Source: a virus
Virus record (IMG/VR): IMGVR_UViG_3300020421_000124
Span: 1-25,773 of that record
DNA: 25,773 bases
Reading direction: 5' to 3' (one strand)
Positions 18,541 through 25,773 of the stretch are shown piece after piece. The notes under the pieces were generated by a model, which saw only the letters and a list, made by a program, of their open reading frames with translations, had not been told where the DNA came from and made no database searches. Made by a program: the position numbers and the translations under genes. Numbering within the stretch: the stretch's first letter is position 1; the number at the start of each line of letters is the position of its first letter.

Positions 18541-19076
18541 AATCCCGCTGCGTTCCCACCTTTTAACGTATATTCTAGGTCAGAACTTGAATGTCCCGCC
18601 GCGTCCTTACAAAATAAATAAAAAGGAGATGTACCCGCAAATATTGCAAACCCGCTAGTAGTTGAGCTTGCAGCATCAGCACCCCCGCCGCTGCTTAAAT
18701 TCGCTGTAAGGTCTACCCCTGTTAATACAATTACTTCAATGTCAATATCATGAAAAACACCCTTTTGGTTTTCATTTGGTGTTGAGGCGTATCTATAAAA
18801 AGAGTTAGAGGAAGTTATACCAGCGGCACCAAATACAGTCTGTGGGATCTTAAATTTTGAATGTGTACCTGCTGCGTCTAAATAGTGTTGTCTAAATTCT
18901 GATACCTCGGCTTGCGTTAAATCTAAGTATCTAAAAGTTATGGTATGAGACGTTAAAACATTTGATCGTTTAAACCTGATCGGGCCACTAGATAACGTGC
19001 TTGATTCACTTACATTTAAACGGCCTACGTCATAACTTATTGAGTTTGGATACCTTGAATCGGGGTAATCGTTCAT
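18537..19076 (-). CDS. Minor tail protein
   Basis: 179 residues. It contains IRFKRSNVLTSHTITFRYLDLTQAEVSEFRQHYLDAAGTHSKFKIP, a 'fit the tail surface' segment also found, in outline, in the next upstream gene (ITFISVTRAQQQSLVNHFAFHGSFEPFDL). Both probably descend from a common minor tail or distal tail protein. Located between the J-like tip protein and the fibre. A structural role in the tail tip is inferred from position and this similarity. Confidence 0.65.
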   Translation of the reverse strand: MNDYPDSRYPNSISYDVGRLNVSESSTLSSGPIRFKRSNVLTSHTITFRYLDLTQAEVSEFRQHYLDAAGTHSKFKIPQTVFGAAGITSSNSFYRYASTPNENQKGVFHDIDIEVIVLTGVDLTANLSSGGGADAASSTTSGFAIFAGTSPFYLFCKDAAGHSSSDLEYTLKGGNAAGL

Positions 19077-19078
19077 TT

Positions 19079-19450
19079 TTAAATCGTATAAGGTGGCAGT
19101 AATTCAAGACTGACAGAGATATTAATTTGACTGTTTACTTCTTCAATCGTAGGGCTTTCTGAATATCTCCATTTATAACCAGTCGGGAAACTTAAATTCG
19201 TTGCAACTAATGTTTCCGTGGAAAGATCAAAAGGCTCGAAACTGCCGTGAAATGCGAAGTGGTTTACGAGGCTTTGTTGTTGAGCCCTTGTAACAGAGAT
19301 AAAAGTCATTCGTAACCGATGTCCATAGCTAACTGATGAGTGCCTAACGGCGGTTTGTTCCCCAGATAAATGACCGAGATTACTAGAGGCGACAGAACCC
19401 GGTACGTAAACACGCGAGCTAGGAGAAAGTGAAGGGAAATCAGATGCCAT
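19079..19450 (-). CDS. Minor tail protein
   Basis: 123 residues. Starts FPSLSPSSRVYVPG, followed by SYGHRLRMTFISVTRAQQQSLVNHFAFHGSFEPFDL and a C-terminal strand region (INISVSLELL). The pattern suits a small tail-tip protein. It lies directly downstream of the J-like gene (6 bp) and upstream of a related gene (2 bp). No specific family name can be given. Confidence 0.65.
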   Translation of the reverse strand: MASDFPSLSPSSRVYVPGSVASSNLGHLSGEQTAVRHSSVSYGHRLRMTFISVTRAQQQSLVNHFAFHGSFEPFDLSTETLVATNLSFPTGYKWRYSESPTIEEVNSQINISVSLELLPPYTI

Positions 19451-19456
19451 GATTTT

Positions 19457-21919
19457 CTAATCCTCTTCTCCATGATGGAATCCGTCCTCGCCGCTTATTC
19501 TTCCGCCCCATGTTGCTTCTGCTGTTGTCCATGACTGATTAGTATTTGCAAATTCCCAATGACCCTCTATTGCCCAATAAGAACCAGTAGGAGCACAAGA
19601 GAAAGAAACCATAGGTTGATTCTGGTATGAGCAACCAAGCCCTACACCATCAATACCTAAACCACCCATTGAGACACTACCGCCCCCACACATCGAGTTC
19701 TGATAAGTCCTTACGTTAGCTCTCCATTTTTGAACCCCACTAGCAGGGAAACACCACGACGGAGTTAAGCCTAAATAACTTGTACACCCTCCAGCTTGCG
19801 GGGCAGGTTGACCACTCCAAGAGGCGCAACCATAACCGCCGCCGATCATTGCGTATTCATTGAAAGCCGTCCAATACGTAGATGTTTCTGTAACTGTTGG
19901 CCCTACTGCAGGCTGTGCTGGACTAGTCCCGCCCCAACCATCACCCATTTCTGGCCGATATGCCCTATAAACTGTGATTTTTCCAACCCATCTTACATAA
20001 TTGTATGAAGTAACATCTGGTTCAATCGGGCCAACTTCTCCTATAGGTGTTGGTGTTCCATATCCATCATCTGAACCGGGATCAGGGCAAGACCCTTCAG
20101 CGATATACCAATGATCCATGTCGGCAGTTGTAAATTCCATCGTTCCGCGTCCTATATCTGTATCTTCACATTTAACTAACGTCTTCACTCCCCATGTAGG
20201 CGACGGTGTATGACTTCCTATTTTATTTCTACGATAGAAACACACCCGACCACCAACACAAGACGGCCCTTGCGCGGTTATTGTGTCACCAACTTTTAGG
20301 GGGTCAGAGGTTGTCCGATCATCAGTAATGCCAGTAACAAAATCAGCCTCCAAGGGATCTTCTATATTTTCTATTTCTTCCGTAAAGAAACCTTCTGTAA
20401 ACCCGCTTAAAGTAAAACCAGTACCACCAAGAGAAGGCCACGTCACACCGTCGTCAATAATTACATTTGTTCCAGAATTTGTATGACAGGTCAAATCTGT
20501 TCTTGATGTTGGGATTACTGTTCCGACCGCTGTAGCTGCTACCACCGCCTGAGCTACAATACTTTTCTTGTTTTGATCAATCGGAAAATGAATTAAGTCA
20601 AGTTCAATAACTCCCGTTGTTGCTTTTTGTATGCGCTCTACTTCATATAAATAATCATGATGGTCAATTGTTCCCGCGTTGGTTTCTCTTCTTAATCTCA
20701 CTCTGACAATATCGCCTAATGCAAGGGTGCTATTAAAAGTTGAGGGCCTAACAGAAATTCTGAGAGTATGGGTTATATATTTACGCTTCGCTATCATGAA
20801 CGCCCCGAACTTCACAGCGTGGGATTCTGAACAGCACCACTGCGAAAGGTCATATTGAATAATGACAGGATCAGTAACACCCGTTTGTTGCACTTCCGAT
20901 GTCCTAATAATTGGTAAGTCATTATCATTTTGTTGCTTCCACATCACTAAGGCTTTTGCATCTTGCCGTTCAGTGATCGGGATATATTCAATCTCGAAAC
21001 TCCCGTCTAATATATGATCCTCTGTAAATCCAAAAGTCGGAACAATAGCATTAGTTGAATTAATACTATGATCAGTATTAACAGGAAGCCGAGGCTTAAA
21101 GCATTTTTTCCCATCTTTTTCAGATAAGCGAAGTAAAAACTGATTACCTGTTTGGGTTAAAAAATCTTCTAAGTTCTGAGACTTTGAGACAATACCATTA
21201 CACAAAAACGAATTAGCCTCAAGGAAATTCGCAGCGGCAAGCATCGACGTATCATCGATCATGTCATCAGGAAGCCTTTTCGATTGTTTGATTAAATAAA
21301 TAGCTAAATCAATAAAGTTATTACTTGACCCAAGAGTGCTATCTAATATTCTTGTGACCTTTAAACCATTTTCAACAAAAACGTAAATTTGACGGTCGTA
21401 TGTGCGATCTCCATCGGCAAAAACGTTTGTATAGCTGAGGGCTGTTAAATCTGTGAATATCGCGTCAGTGCCGGGATACGATGGGATATTGTCCCACGTC
21501 GTTTTATTTGCAACGTTGGTGATTGTAGTTCCGGGTGTCCAATTAGAGGCCCTTTGGTTATAAGCTCTTTTCCATGTTCCAACCCTGCAAGCCCATTGAT
21601 AAAGTTGGTTCTCTTTTATATCTCCTATCTCGCCTTGACTAAGAATTAATTGCAAATTAACGGTTAAAGCGTTTGTAGTTCCATCGTTCACGAACCGACC
21701 GCTAGTGCATCCCGGTGCAACAAATACCCCGCCAATGTCAGAAGAACCAACAGTTACCCGACGACAAAAAACAATAGGGACAGGTTCACCGATCTCAATA
21801 GCTCTTTGCCTTACATCTAATGATGTATTCCCCTTAGCTGCTTCTTCTTTTAATTCGTCACCTGTTAAGCCTGATTGGTAAGGCAACAATGAAAGAGGAT
21901 CAGATACTTGTATGTTCAT
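19457..21919 (-). CDS. Tail-tip / host-specificity (J-like) protein
   Basis: 820 residues, the largest protein here. The N-terminal half (about 30-430) has the baseplate-hub/J layout: EPVPIVFCRRVTVGSSDIGGVFV, LQLILSQGEIGDI, DGDRTYDRQIYVFVENGLKV, DDTSMLAAANFLEANSF, then the LEDFLTQTGNQFLLRLSEKDGKKCFKPRLP tail-hub strand region and LGDIVRVRL. The C-terminal about 280 residues are Cys/Trp/Gly-rich and unlike lambda J, suggesting an element-specific surface domain. It forms the tip of the tail, opens the tape-measure channel and contacts the cell. Confidence 0.85.
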   Translation of the reverse strand: MNIQVSDPLSLLPYQSGLTGDELKEEAAKGNTSLDVRQRAIEIGEPVPIVFCRRVTVGSSDIGGVFVAPGCTSGRFVNDGTTNALTVNLQLILSQGEIGDIKENQLYQWACRVGTWKRAYNQRASNWTPGTTITNVANKTTWDNIPSYPGTDAIFTDLTALSYTNVFADGDRTYDRQIYVFVENGLKVTRILDSTLGSSNNFIDLAIYLIKQSKRLPDDMIDDTSMLAAANFLEANSFLCNGIVSKSQNLEDFLTQTGNQFLLRLSEKDGKKCFKPRLPVNTDHSINSTNAIVPTFGFTEDHILDGSFEIEYIPITERQDAKALVMWKQQNDNDLPIIRTSEVQQTGVTDPVIIQYDLSQWCCSESHAVKFGAFMIAKRKYITHTLRISVRPSTFNSTLALGDIVRVRLRRETNAGTIDHHDYLYEVERIQKATTGVIELDLIHFPIDQNKKSIVAQAVVAATAVGTVIPTSRTDLTCHTNSGTNVIIDDGVTWPSLGGTGFTLSGFTEGFFTEEIENIEDPLEADFVTGITDDRTTSDPLKVGDTITAQGPSCVGGRVCFYRRNKIGSHTPSPTWGVKTLVKCEDTDIGRGTMEFTTADMDHWYIAEGSCPDPGSDDGYGTPTPIGEVGPIEPDVTSYNYVRWVGKITVYRAYRPEMGDGWGGTSPAQPAVGPTVTETSTYWTAFNEYAMIGGGYGCASWSGQPAPQAGGCTSYLGLTPSWCFPASGVQKWRANVRTYQNSMCGGGSVSMGGLGIDGVGLGCSYQNQPMVSFSCAPTGSYWAIEGHWEFANTNQSWTTAEATWGGRISGEDGFHHGEED

Positions 21920-21921
21920 AA

Positions 21922-22386
21922 TCAGAGTCTTATTGGGTTGCCTATTAAGTCAGTAGTGAATTTGCGAGGCGGAGATGATGCCCCCACAGGTGAAATACTC
22001 GAACCAATATTTACGTTTAACGTTTCAAAACTTCCCCCGATACTTGTTATCACTCCTAAGAAATTAACGATCAAAGATTGATTAGATTGGGGAGCAACAT
22101 TGCTTAATCTTGAATCAAATTCGTACACTTTCAACTCTACTAAGTATTGATTATTTAAGGCTTCAGTTAATGACGCTATCGCTGTTGTAGTTGCTGGACA
22201 AGTTAAAGAAACTGTATTACCCCCACTCGCGCTAGATGAAAGCAAACCATCAGCAGTAAACGGAAAATAAGAGTAACTTTTAGAGCTAAGACTAATTGTT
22301 GAATTGACATAATAAGACTGCCAAAGTTGCTTGTCGGTTCCCCCCGTATAAATCCTTAAATACTGCGCTTGTGCTCTATTGCTCAT
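21922..22386 (-). CDS. Minor tail protein downstream of the tape measure
   Basis: 154 residues. Beta-rich, with LTCPATTTAIASLTEALNNQYLVELKVYEFD, LIVNFLGVITSIGGSFETLNVNIGSSISPV and an ending PPRKFTTDLIGNPIRL. That final segment resembles lambda L-type or distal tail proteins. The start codon overlaps the stop of the tape-measure gene (TAATG type). It probably links the tape measure to the J-like hub. Confidence 0.7.
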   Translation of the reverse strand: MSNRAQAQYLRIYTGGTDKQLWQSYYVNSTISLSSKSYSYFPFTADGLLSSSASGGNTVSLTCPATTTAIASLTEALNNQYLVELKVYEFDSRLSNVAPQSNQSLIVNFLGVITSIGGSFETLNVNIGSSISPVGASSPPRKFTTDLIGNPIRL

Positions 22387-24149
22387 TAGCTAATCCCCTG
22401 AAAACGACGACCGCCCGCCGTCCTTGAATTACTAAAGACAGAAGCGGAGAAACTAGATAAAGCAGATTGAAGGTCATTAACAGTCACATATTGTTGACCG
22501 TTGCTCATCTGCATTACTGGGCCTGTTTTGATGTTGATGTTTGGGCTTCCTCCAGAAACAAAACCACCCTCTGCAAATTTTGGAATAGCTGCCCCGCCTC
22601 TCACTCCTGAAAGCCAGTTATTAATAAAGCCTCCAACCTTGTGGCTAGGCAAAATATATTCAGAGCTTTTCCCCTCTCCTACGACTGCTAATTGTGGGCC
22701 TTGAACATATCCACCCTCTGCGTAACCCCGAACGCTACCGCCTCTGGAACTTGATCTACTACTACTTGCAGCTTTATTACCTCTTCTGACAATACTTGAA
22801 ATTCTTTTCCACCATCTTTCAATTCTTCCCGTTATTGAATCAATCATTCTTTTTATTTGGTTTGGTATCCATTCAATCGCGGCTTTAAATGGGGCAATCA
22901 TTATATCTTTTACTTTTTTCCACCTTGCCCCAAATGCCTCTATAAAACTCCCTCCAGCTTTAACGATATTTTTAAATAAATCAGCGAAACCTTTTCCTAT
23001 ATTTGTCGCTAGTTGTGCAATCTGTTTACCAAGATCGACGAAAATTTCTCTTAAGAATTTAAATTTAACAAAGGCCGCAATCAAACCAACAACCGCCGCG
23101 CCTGCCAAAATAAACGGGGCAGCGGGGCCAGTAAATACAGCCGCGACAGTTACACCAAGTATTTTTATCAGTCCTCCAATTTTTGCGAAACCTGCAATAA
23201 CTGGGCCCATTGAACCAGCCCAACCGCCTAAAAGACCGCCAAGTTTTAAAGCTGCTAAACCTTTCATTGCACCTTGAGTAATTAAAGCCGCTACACCTAA
23301 AGCTTTAACCGCAATAACTAAAACCCCGAAACTAACCGCTAATTGCTTTATCGGGCCGGGGATTGCATTAAAGATTTTTGCCAACCCATCCAATAAATGC
23401 ACCAAAGTTTGAAGAGCTGGTAATAAGGCTTCCATTACTTGTATCGCAACAATCCTAAATTTCTCCCCTAGCTGCGCCATTGAGTCATTAAACGCCGCCA
23501 TTCTTTCCGCGCTTAATTGTGTAAAGCCTGTTTCTAATCCGTTAATTGCTTCTGATCCTTGATTTAACAACGGGATTAATTTTCTACCTAATCCAGTTCC
23601 AAAGATTTCAGCAGCGTTCGCCGCCTTCATTGTTCCCGCTTCCATCCCCTTGAACTTGTCTGTTAATTCTAAAAATGCTGTATCTAGATCTTTTAAATTT
23701 CCTTGATTATCAGTAACAGAGAATCCAAGACGGTCAAAAGCATCTTTAGCTGTTCCGATCCCGTCGCTTGCATCTTGCATATTTTTGGCAAGAGTTGGAA
23801 ACGCTCTTTGCAATGCCTTAAAATCTGTTCCCGCTAATGCCGCCGATTGTCTCAACTTGTCTAATAAAGGAACACTAACGCCTGTAGCTCCTGACATCTT
23901 CTCTAGTTGATCGCCTAGCTGTAATACATCACTACCTAACTTTGCAAACGCCGCCACACCTAAGACAGGTAAGAAAGCTTTAACCGCTCCCATTGCTCCT
24001 TTAGAAGCATTTTTCAGGCGATCCATTGCGCCTGCTGTTTTCTTTGATTGTCCTGATAACTGATTTAAACCTTTCTGCAATCCTCTTAATTGTTCTTCCC
24101 CCTTTACGTTTGCCTTAATTGTTAAGGCTGTGGTCATATCAAGAGCCAT
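22386..24149 (-). CDS. Tape-measure protein
   Basis: 587 residues. N-terminal coiled-coil (LTIKANVKGEEQLRGLQKGLNQLSGQ...), then SGATGVSVPLLDKLRQSAALAGTDFKALQRAFPTLAK, typical of tape-measure proteins. Hydrophobic segments lie at about 265-375 (VLVIAVKALGVAALI, GPAAPFILAGAAVVGLIAAF). The C-terminus has GYAEGGYVQGPQLAVVGEGKSSEYILP, a common tape-measure ending. It sets tail length and is ejected into the cell. With about 0.15 nm per residue the tail would be near 90 nm, an estimate from the general rule. The downstream gene overlaps the stop. Confidence 0.9.
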   Translation of the reverse strand: MALDMTTALTIKANVKGEEQLRGLQKGLNQLSGQSKKTAGAMDRLKNASKGAMGAVKAFLPVLGVAAFAKLGSDVLQLGDQLEKMSGATGVSVPLLDKLRQSAALAGTDFKALQRAFPTLAKNMQDASDGIGTAKDAFDRLGFSVTDNQGNLKDLDTAFLELTDKFKGMEAGTMKAANAAEIFGTGLGRKLIPLLNQGSEAINGLETGFTQLSAERMAAFNDSMAQLGEKFRIVAIQVMEALLPALQTLVHLLDGLAKIFNAIPGPIKQLAVSFGVLVIAVKALGVAALITQGAMKGLAALKLGGLLGGWAGSMGPVIAGFAKIGGLIKILGVTVAAVFTGPAAPFILAGAAVVGLIAAFVKFKFLREIFVDLGKQIAQLATNIGKGFADLFKNIVKAGGSFIEAFGARWKKVKDIMIAPFKAAIEWIPNQIKRMIDSITGRIERWWKRISSIVRRGNKAASSSRSSSRGGSVRGYAEGGYVQGPQLAVVGEGKSSEYILPSHKVGGFINNWLSGVRGGAAIPKFAEGGFVSGGSPNINIKTGPVMQMSNGQQYVTVNDLQSALSSFSASVFSNSRTAGGRRFQGIS

Positions 24150-24151
24150 TT

Positions 24152-24481
24152 CTATTTACTACGCTCACTTAGTATTTCTACTACTTTAGCCTCTATTAGC
24201 TGCACGTCAGACAAAATCTCCAAAGGATTTTCAACTTTTTCAATATCCATAAGCTTAAATAGCACGTTGTAATCAAGACCAAGTAAAACACCTTGATCTG
24301 TTCTCCATTGCGTTTGGATTTTCAAAAAGAAAGTTATTGCTTCTAAAGCTTGCGGGATAATCTCAAAATCATCTGATTGTGTCATTTCATCAGGCAACGT
24401 CAAACCAAAGGCGGCGGCATCCTCGGCTAATCCATCTTTTGACGGTGGGCCATTACACCAATACTCTGCCGCCTCTAGGAG
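24152..24481 (-). CDS. Tail assembly chaperone T part, made as G-T fusion by -1 frameshift
   Basis: The frame is open from the slip site at 24481 to the stop at 24152 (109 residues) and begins LLEAAEYWCNGPPSKDGLAEDAAAFGL. It goes on to ALEAITFFLKIQTQWRTDQGVLLGLDYNVLF, typical of the lambda T / DUF1799 group. There is no good start codon near the beginning; a TTG at 24403 gives only the last 83 residues and cuts the conserved DGLAEDAAAFGL. The part is therefore expected as the C-terminal half of a 234-residue fusion with the upstream chaperone. G and G-T proteins coat the tape measure during tail assembly. Confidence 0.8.
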   Translation of the reverse strand, partial: LLEAAEYWCNGPPSKDGLAEDAAAFGLTLPDEMTQSDDFEIIPQALEAITFFLKIQTQWRTDQGVLLGLDYNVLFKLMDIEKVENPLEILSDVQLIEAKVVEILSERSK

Positions 24482-24855
24482 TTTTTTGTTTTTGCCTCAA
24501 CTAACGAATCAAAATAAGATTCAATAATTGCGCTGGCAAGCATTGGAATATCTAAGATTTGCTTTTTAGTCTTGTTAGAGAATGGAACGGGTACGCCTTC
24601 ACCGTCTTCTATACCTTCCCAACCGACAAGAACTTCATTAGCGATTGATTGGTCAGTGATACCACTAGTGTCCTCTTCCCCCTCTTGGATTGACTTTACG
24701 CGCTTTTGTACTAAGACTTGAATTTCATTAATTCGCGTTTGTGGGAGCTGTTTAAACTGAGCATCAAATGACTGCTCTTTCCTTGTGCCGTTTTCTGGTT
24801 GGTAAAATGTAACGGGCCAACTATAAGAACTGGAACTTTTTAAAACAAATGACAT
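24475..24855 (-). CDS. Tail assembly chaperone G
   Basis: 126 residues, ending VEAKTKNS just after the slip site. N-terminal beta region (SFVLKSSSSYSWPVTFYQPENGTRKEQSFDAQFKQLPQTRI) is like major-tail-associated chaperones. Next comes a helical region with DTSGITDQSIANEVLVGWEGIEDGEGVPVPFSNKTKKQILDIPMLASAII, matching the phage tail chaperone family with a 'V-x-W-E-G-I-x-D' core. Lies between the major tail protein and the tape measure, as in lambda. Confidence 0.8.
   Translation of the reverse strand: MSFVLKSSSSYSWPVTFYQPENGTRKEQSFDAQFKQLPQTRINEIQVLVQKRVKSIQEGEEDTSGITDQSIANEVLVGWEGIEDGEGVPVPFSNKTKKQILDIPMLASAIIESYFDSLVEAKTKNS
24481..24487 (-). promoter_or_regulatory. Programmed -1 frameshift site A AAA AAC
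   Basis: On the minus strand the zero-frame codons are ACA AAA AAC, then TCC and TAG. The heptamer A-AAA-AAC is a canonical X-XXY-YYZ slippery site. A -1 slip puts CTC CTA GAG after it and enters the T frame. The heptamer is six bases upstream of the G stop codon's last base region, as usual in G/G-T pairs. Confidence 0.85.
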
Positions 24856-24906
24856 ACGAAAACAATAGCCATACGTAGCCTAAGCAACTTTATTTAATTC
24901 GCAAGT

Positions 24907-25773
24907 TTACATCGTTACTAATTGAACTTCGTCGTTACCAGTTGAGCCGGGTGTAGGTACAAACGGTAGGTTTAACATTTGGACACCGTCGCTGTCTGAA
25001 TAAGTTGGGTTTCCAATGTCACAGATAGGCATTACTAAACCGATTCTGTTGCCTGCTGTTGTGCCGTGTAAGCAAGAAACAACGCCCGTTGTGTTGTCAT
25101 TTGCAATCGTGAAATAATCTTTCTGAGCAATGGTAGGGGCCTCTATAACTATTTCCCCCGCTGGTGCGCGGTTTGTAAGAATTACGCTCTTATCAGCTCC
25201 TACTAATTCCCTTGATGTGATGTCATTATTCATTTCAACGCTCAGTGCTTGTATAGCTGCTGATGTGTAATCAAGAACGGCTGACGCTGTTGTATTCCCT
25301 TGTTTAAAAAGCACTGGAACCGCTTGGTTCGTGTACGTCCCAGACAAAGAGGTGTCTGTGGGACTGTTATATGTCCCTGTCATGTTGAAAGTTATTGTTG
25401 GGATCGCATCAGTTGAAAGTGATATAGAAAAACTTCCTCTACAACCTGTGCATAAATGCTGAACACCAGAGTTATTAAACTTAATAGTTGAGCTTTCAAA
25501 CGACGAACTTACAGGGGCATATTTGTTACCGGCTGATATTGAATAACCTGATGACGAACCTGGCACAAATGTCGCGGTAGATGCCACGACCGTACAGACT
25601 TTTGTTGTGCCATTGTACGCGGTGATAAGGCCCGCGTGAGAATTTCCCGTTCCTGATGTAATTTCTATTCTGTGACCTACATAATAACCATCGACCGCAC
25701 TTGGCCCTGATGCTGCAAGAGTAATACTGTTTGCACTTCCGGCCTGACTGCTACCAGTAACTGCACTTCCTAA
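24907..25773 (-). CDS. Major tail protein, 5' end beyond right edge (continues at 30-1)
   Basis: 288 residues in this part, open to the window edge; the apparent GTG start at 25587 is internal. Upstream residues read VTGSSQAGSANSITLAASGP, then YYVGHRIEITSG and a LITAYNGTTKV stretch, a beta-module widespread in phage structural proteins. The remainder (IKFNNSGVQHLCTGCRGSFSISLSTDAIPTITFNMTGTY...TNRAPAGEIVIEAPTIAQKDYF...GNRIGLVMP) is the major tail tube type (HLCTGCRGSF with a CxGC pair, then polymerisation domain). Joined to LANTLRVYSQ at positions 30-1 it would be about 298 residues. It forms the tail tube and precedes the G/GT chaperones. Confidence 0.8.
   Translation of the reverse strand, partial: LGSAVTGSSQAGSANSITLAASGPSAVDGYYVGHRIEITSGTGNSHAGLITAYNGTTKVCTVVASTATFVPGSSSGYSISAGNKYAPVSSSFESSTIKFNNSGVQHLCTGCRGSFSISLSTDAIPTITFNMTGTYNSPTDTSLSGTYTNQAVPVLFKQGNTTASAVLDYTSAAIQALSVEMNNDITSRELVGADKSVILTNRAPAGEIVIEAPTIAQKDYFTIANDNTTGVVSCLHGTTAGNRIGLVMPICDIGNPTYSDSDGVQMLNLPFVPTPGSTGNDEVQLVTM

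Noticed and set aside
18710-18720. GGTCTACCCC resembling a sixth operator
   Set aside because: It lies inside a tail gene, lacks the full palindrome and has no promoter around it; chance match.
1-25773. CRISPR array, transposase/IS element, reverse transcriptase or diversity-generating retroelement
   Set aside because: No spaced palindromic repeat array, no transposase or RT motif and no template/variable repeat pair noticed beside the adhesin or J-like gene.

Overview
The window looks like a temperate, phage-derived mobile element of a marine picocyanobacterium (Synechococcus/Prochlorococcus type). Three things suggest this. The DNA is AT-leaning. The integration site is the 3' half of a tRNA-Pro(UGG) gene. 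A block of small secreted or membrane proteins (12006-15174) matches, as I recall the families, a cassette common in marine cyanophages. The two window ends appear to be adjacent in a circle: the major tail protein gene runs off the right end (25773) and continues in frame at position 1, and the gene next to it on the left is a tail-completion protein, as expected in a siphovirus tail operon.

Layout. Leftward strand, 5154 to 41: a XRE-type regulator, an ERF/SSB recombination operon, a complete attP region, a tyrosine integrase, an excisionase-like HTH protein and a small unknown protein. These run straight into the tail operon: tail-completion protein, then across the ends to major tail protein, G and GT chaperones made by a -1 frameshift, tape measure, minor tail proteins, tail-tip (J-like) protein, fibres, a glycine-rich adhesin, a fibre-assembly protein and three cyanophage-type proteins, ending at 13640. 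Rightward strand, 5524 to 10996: early genes (possible replication protein, PD-(D/E)XK nuclease, winged-helix protein with a clamp-binding tail, RusA resolvase), then many small ORFs separated by GC-rich structured leaders or RNAs and terminators. A small divergent membrane-protein cluster lies at 11093-12009, followed by three secreted cyanophage-type proteins.

Regulation is visible in the DNA. Five copies of the palindrome GGGTNNACCC sit inside five promoters, including that of the XRE regulator, which is the natural candidate repressor. Two arrays of a 7-bp repeat with exact 10-bp spacing lie before the HTH gene and before the integrase. Together with 11-bp tandem repeats on both sides of the tRNA core they give a lambda-like attP layout.

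The most notable point is what is missing. With a long-tail gene set, integration, recombination and regulation all present, I see no terminase, portal, protease, major capsid or head-connector gene. If the circle is complete, this is an integrative element that makes its own tail and would have to obtain heads and packaging from another phage, a tail-encoding satellite. A deletion derivative or a tail-like particle (tailocin) are the alternatives.
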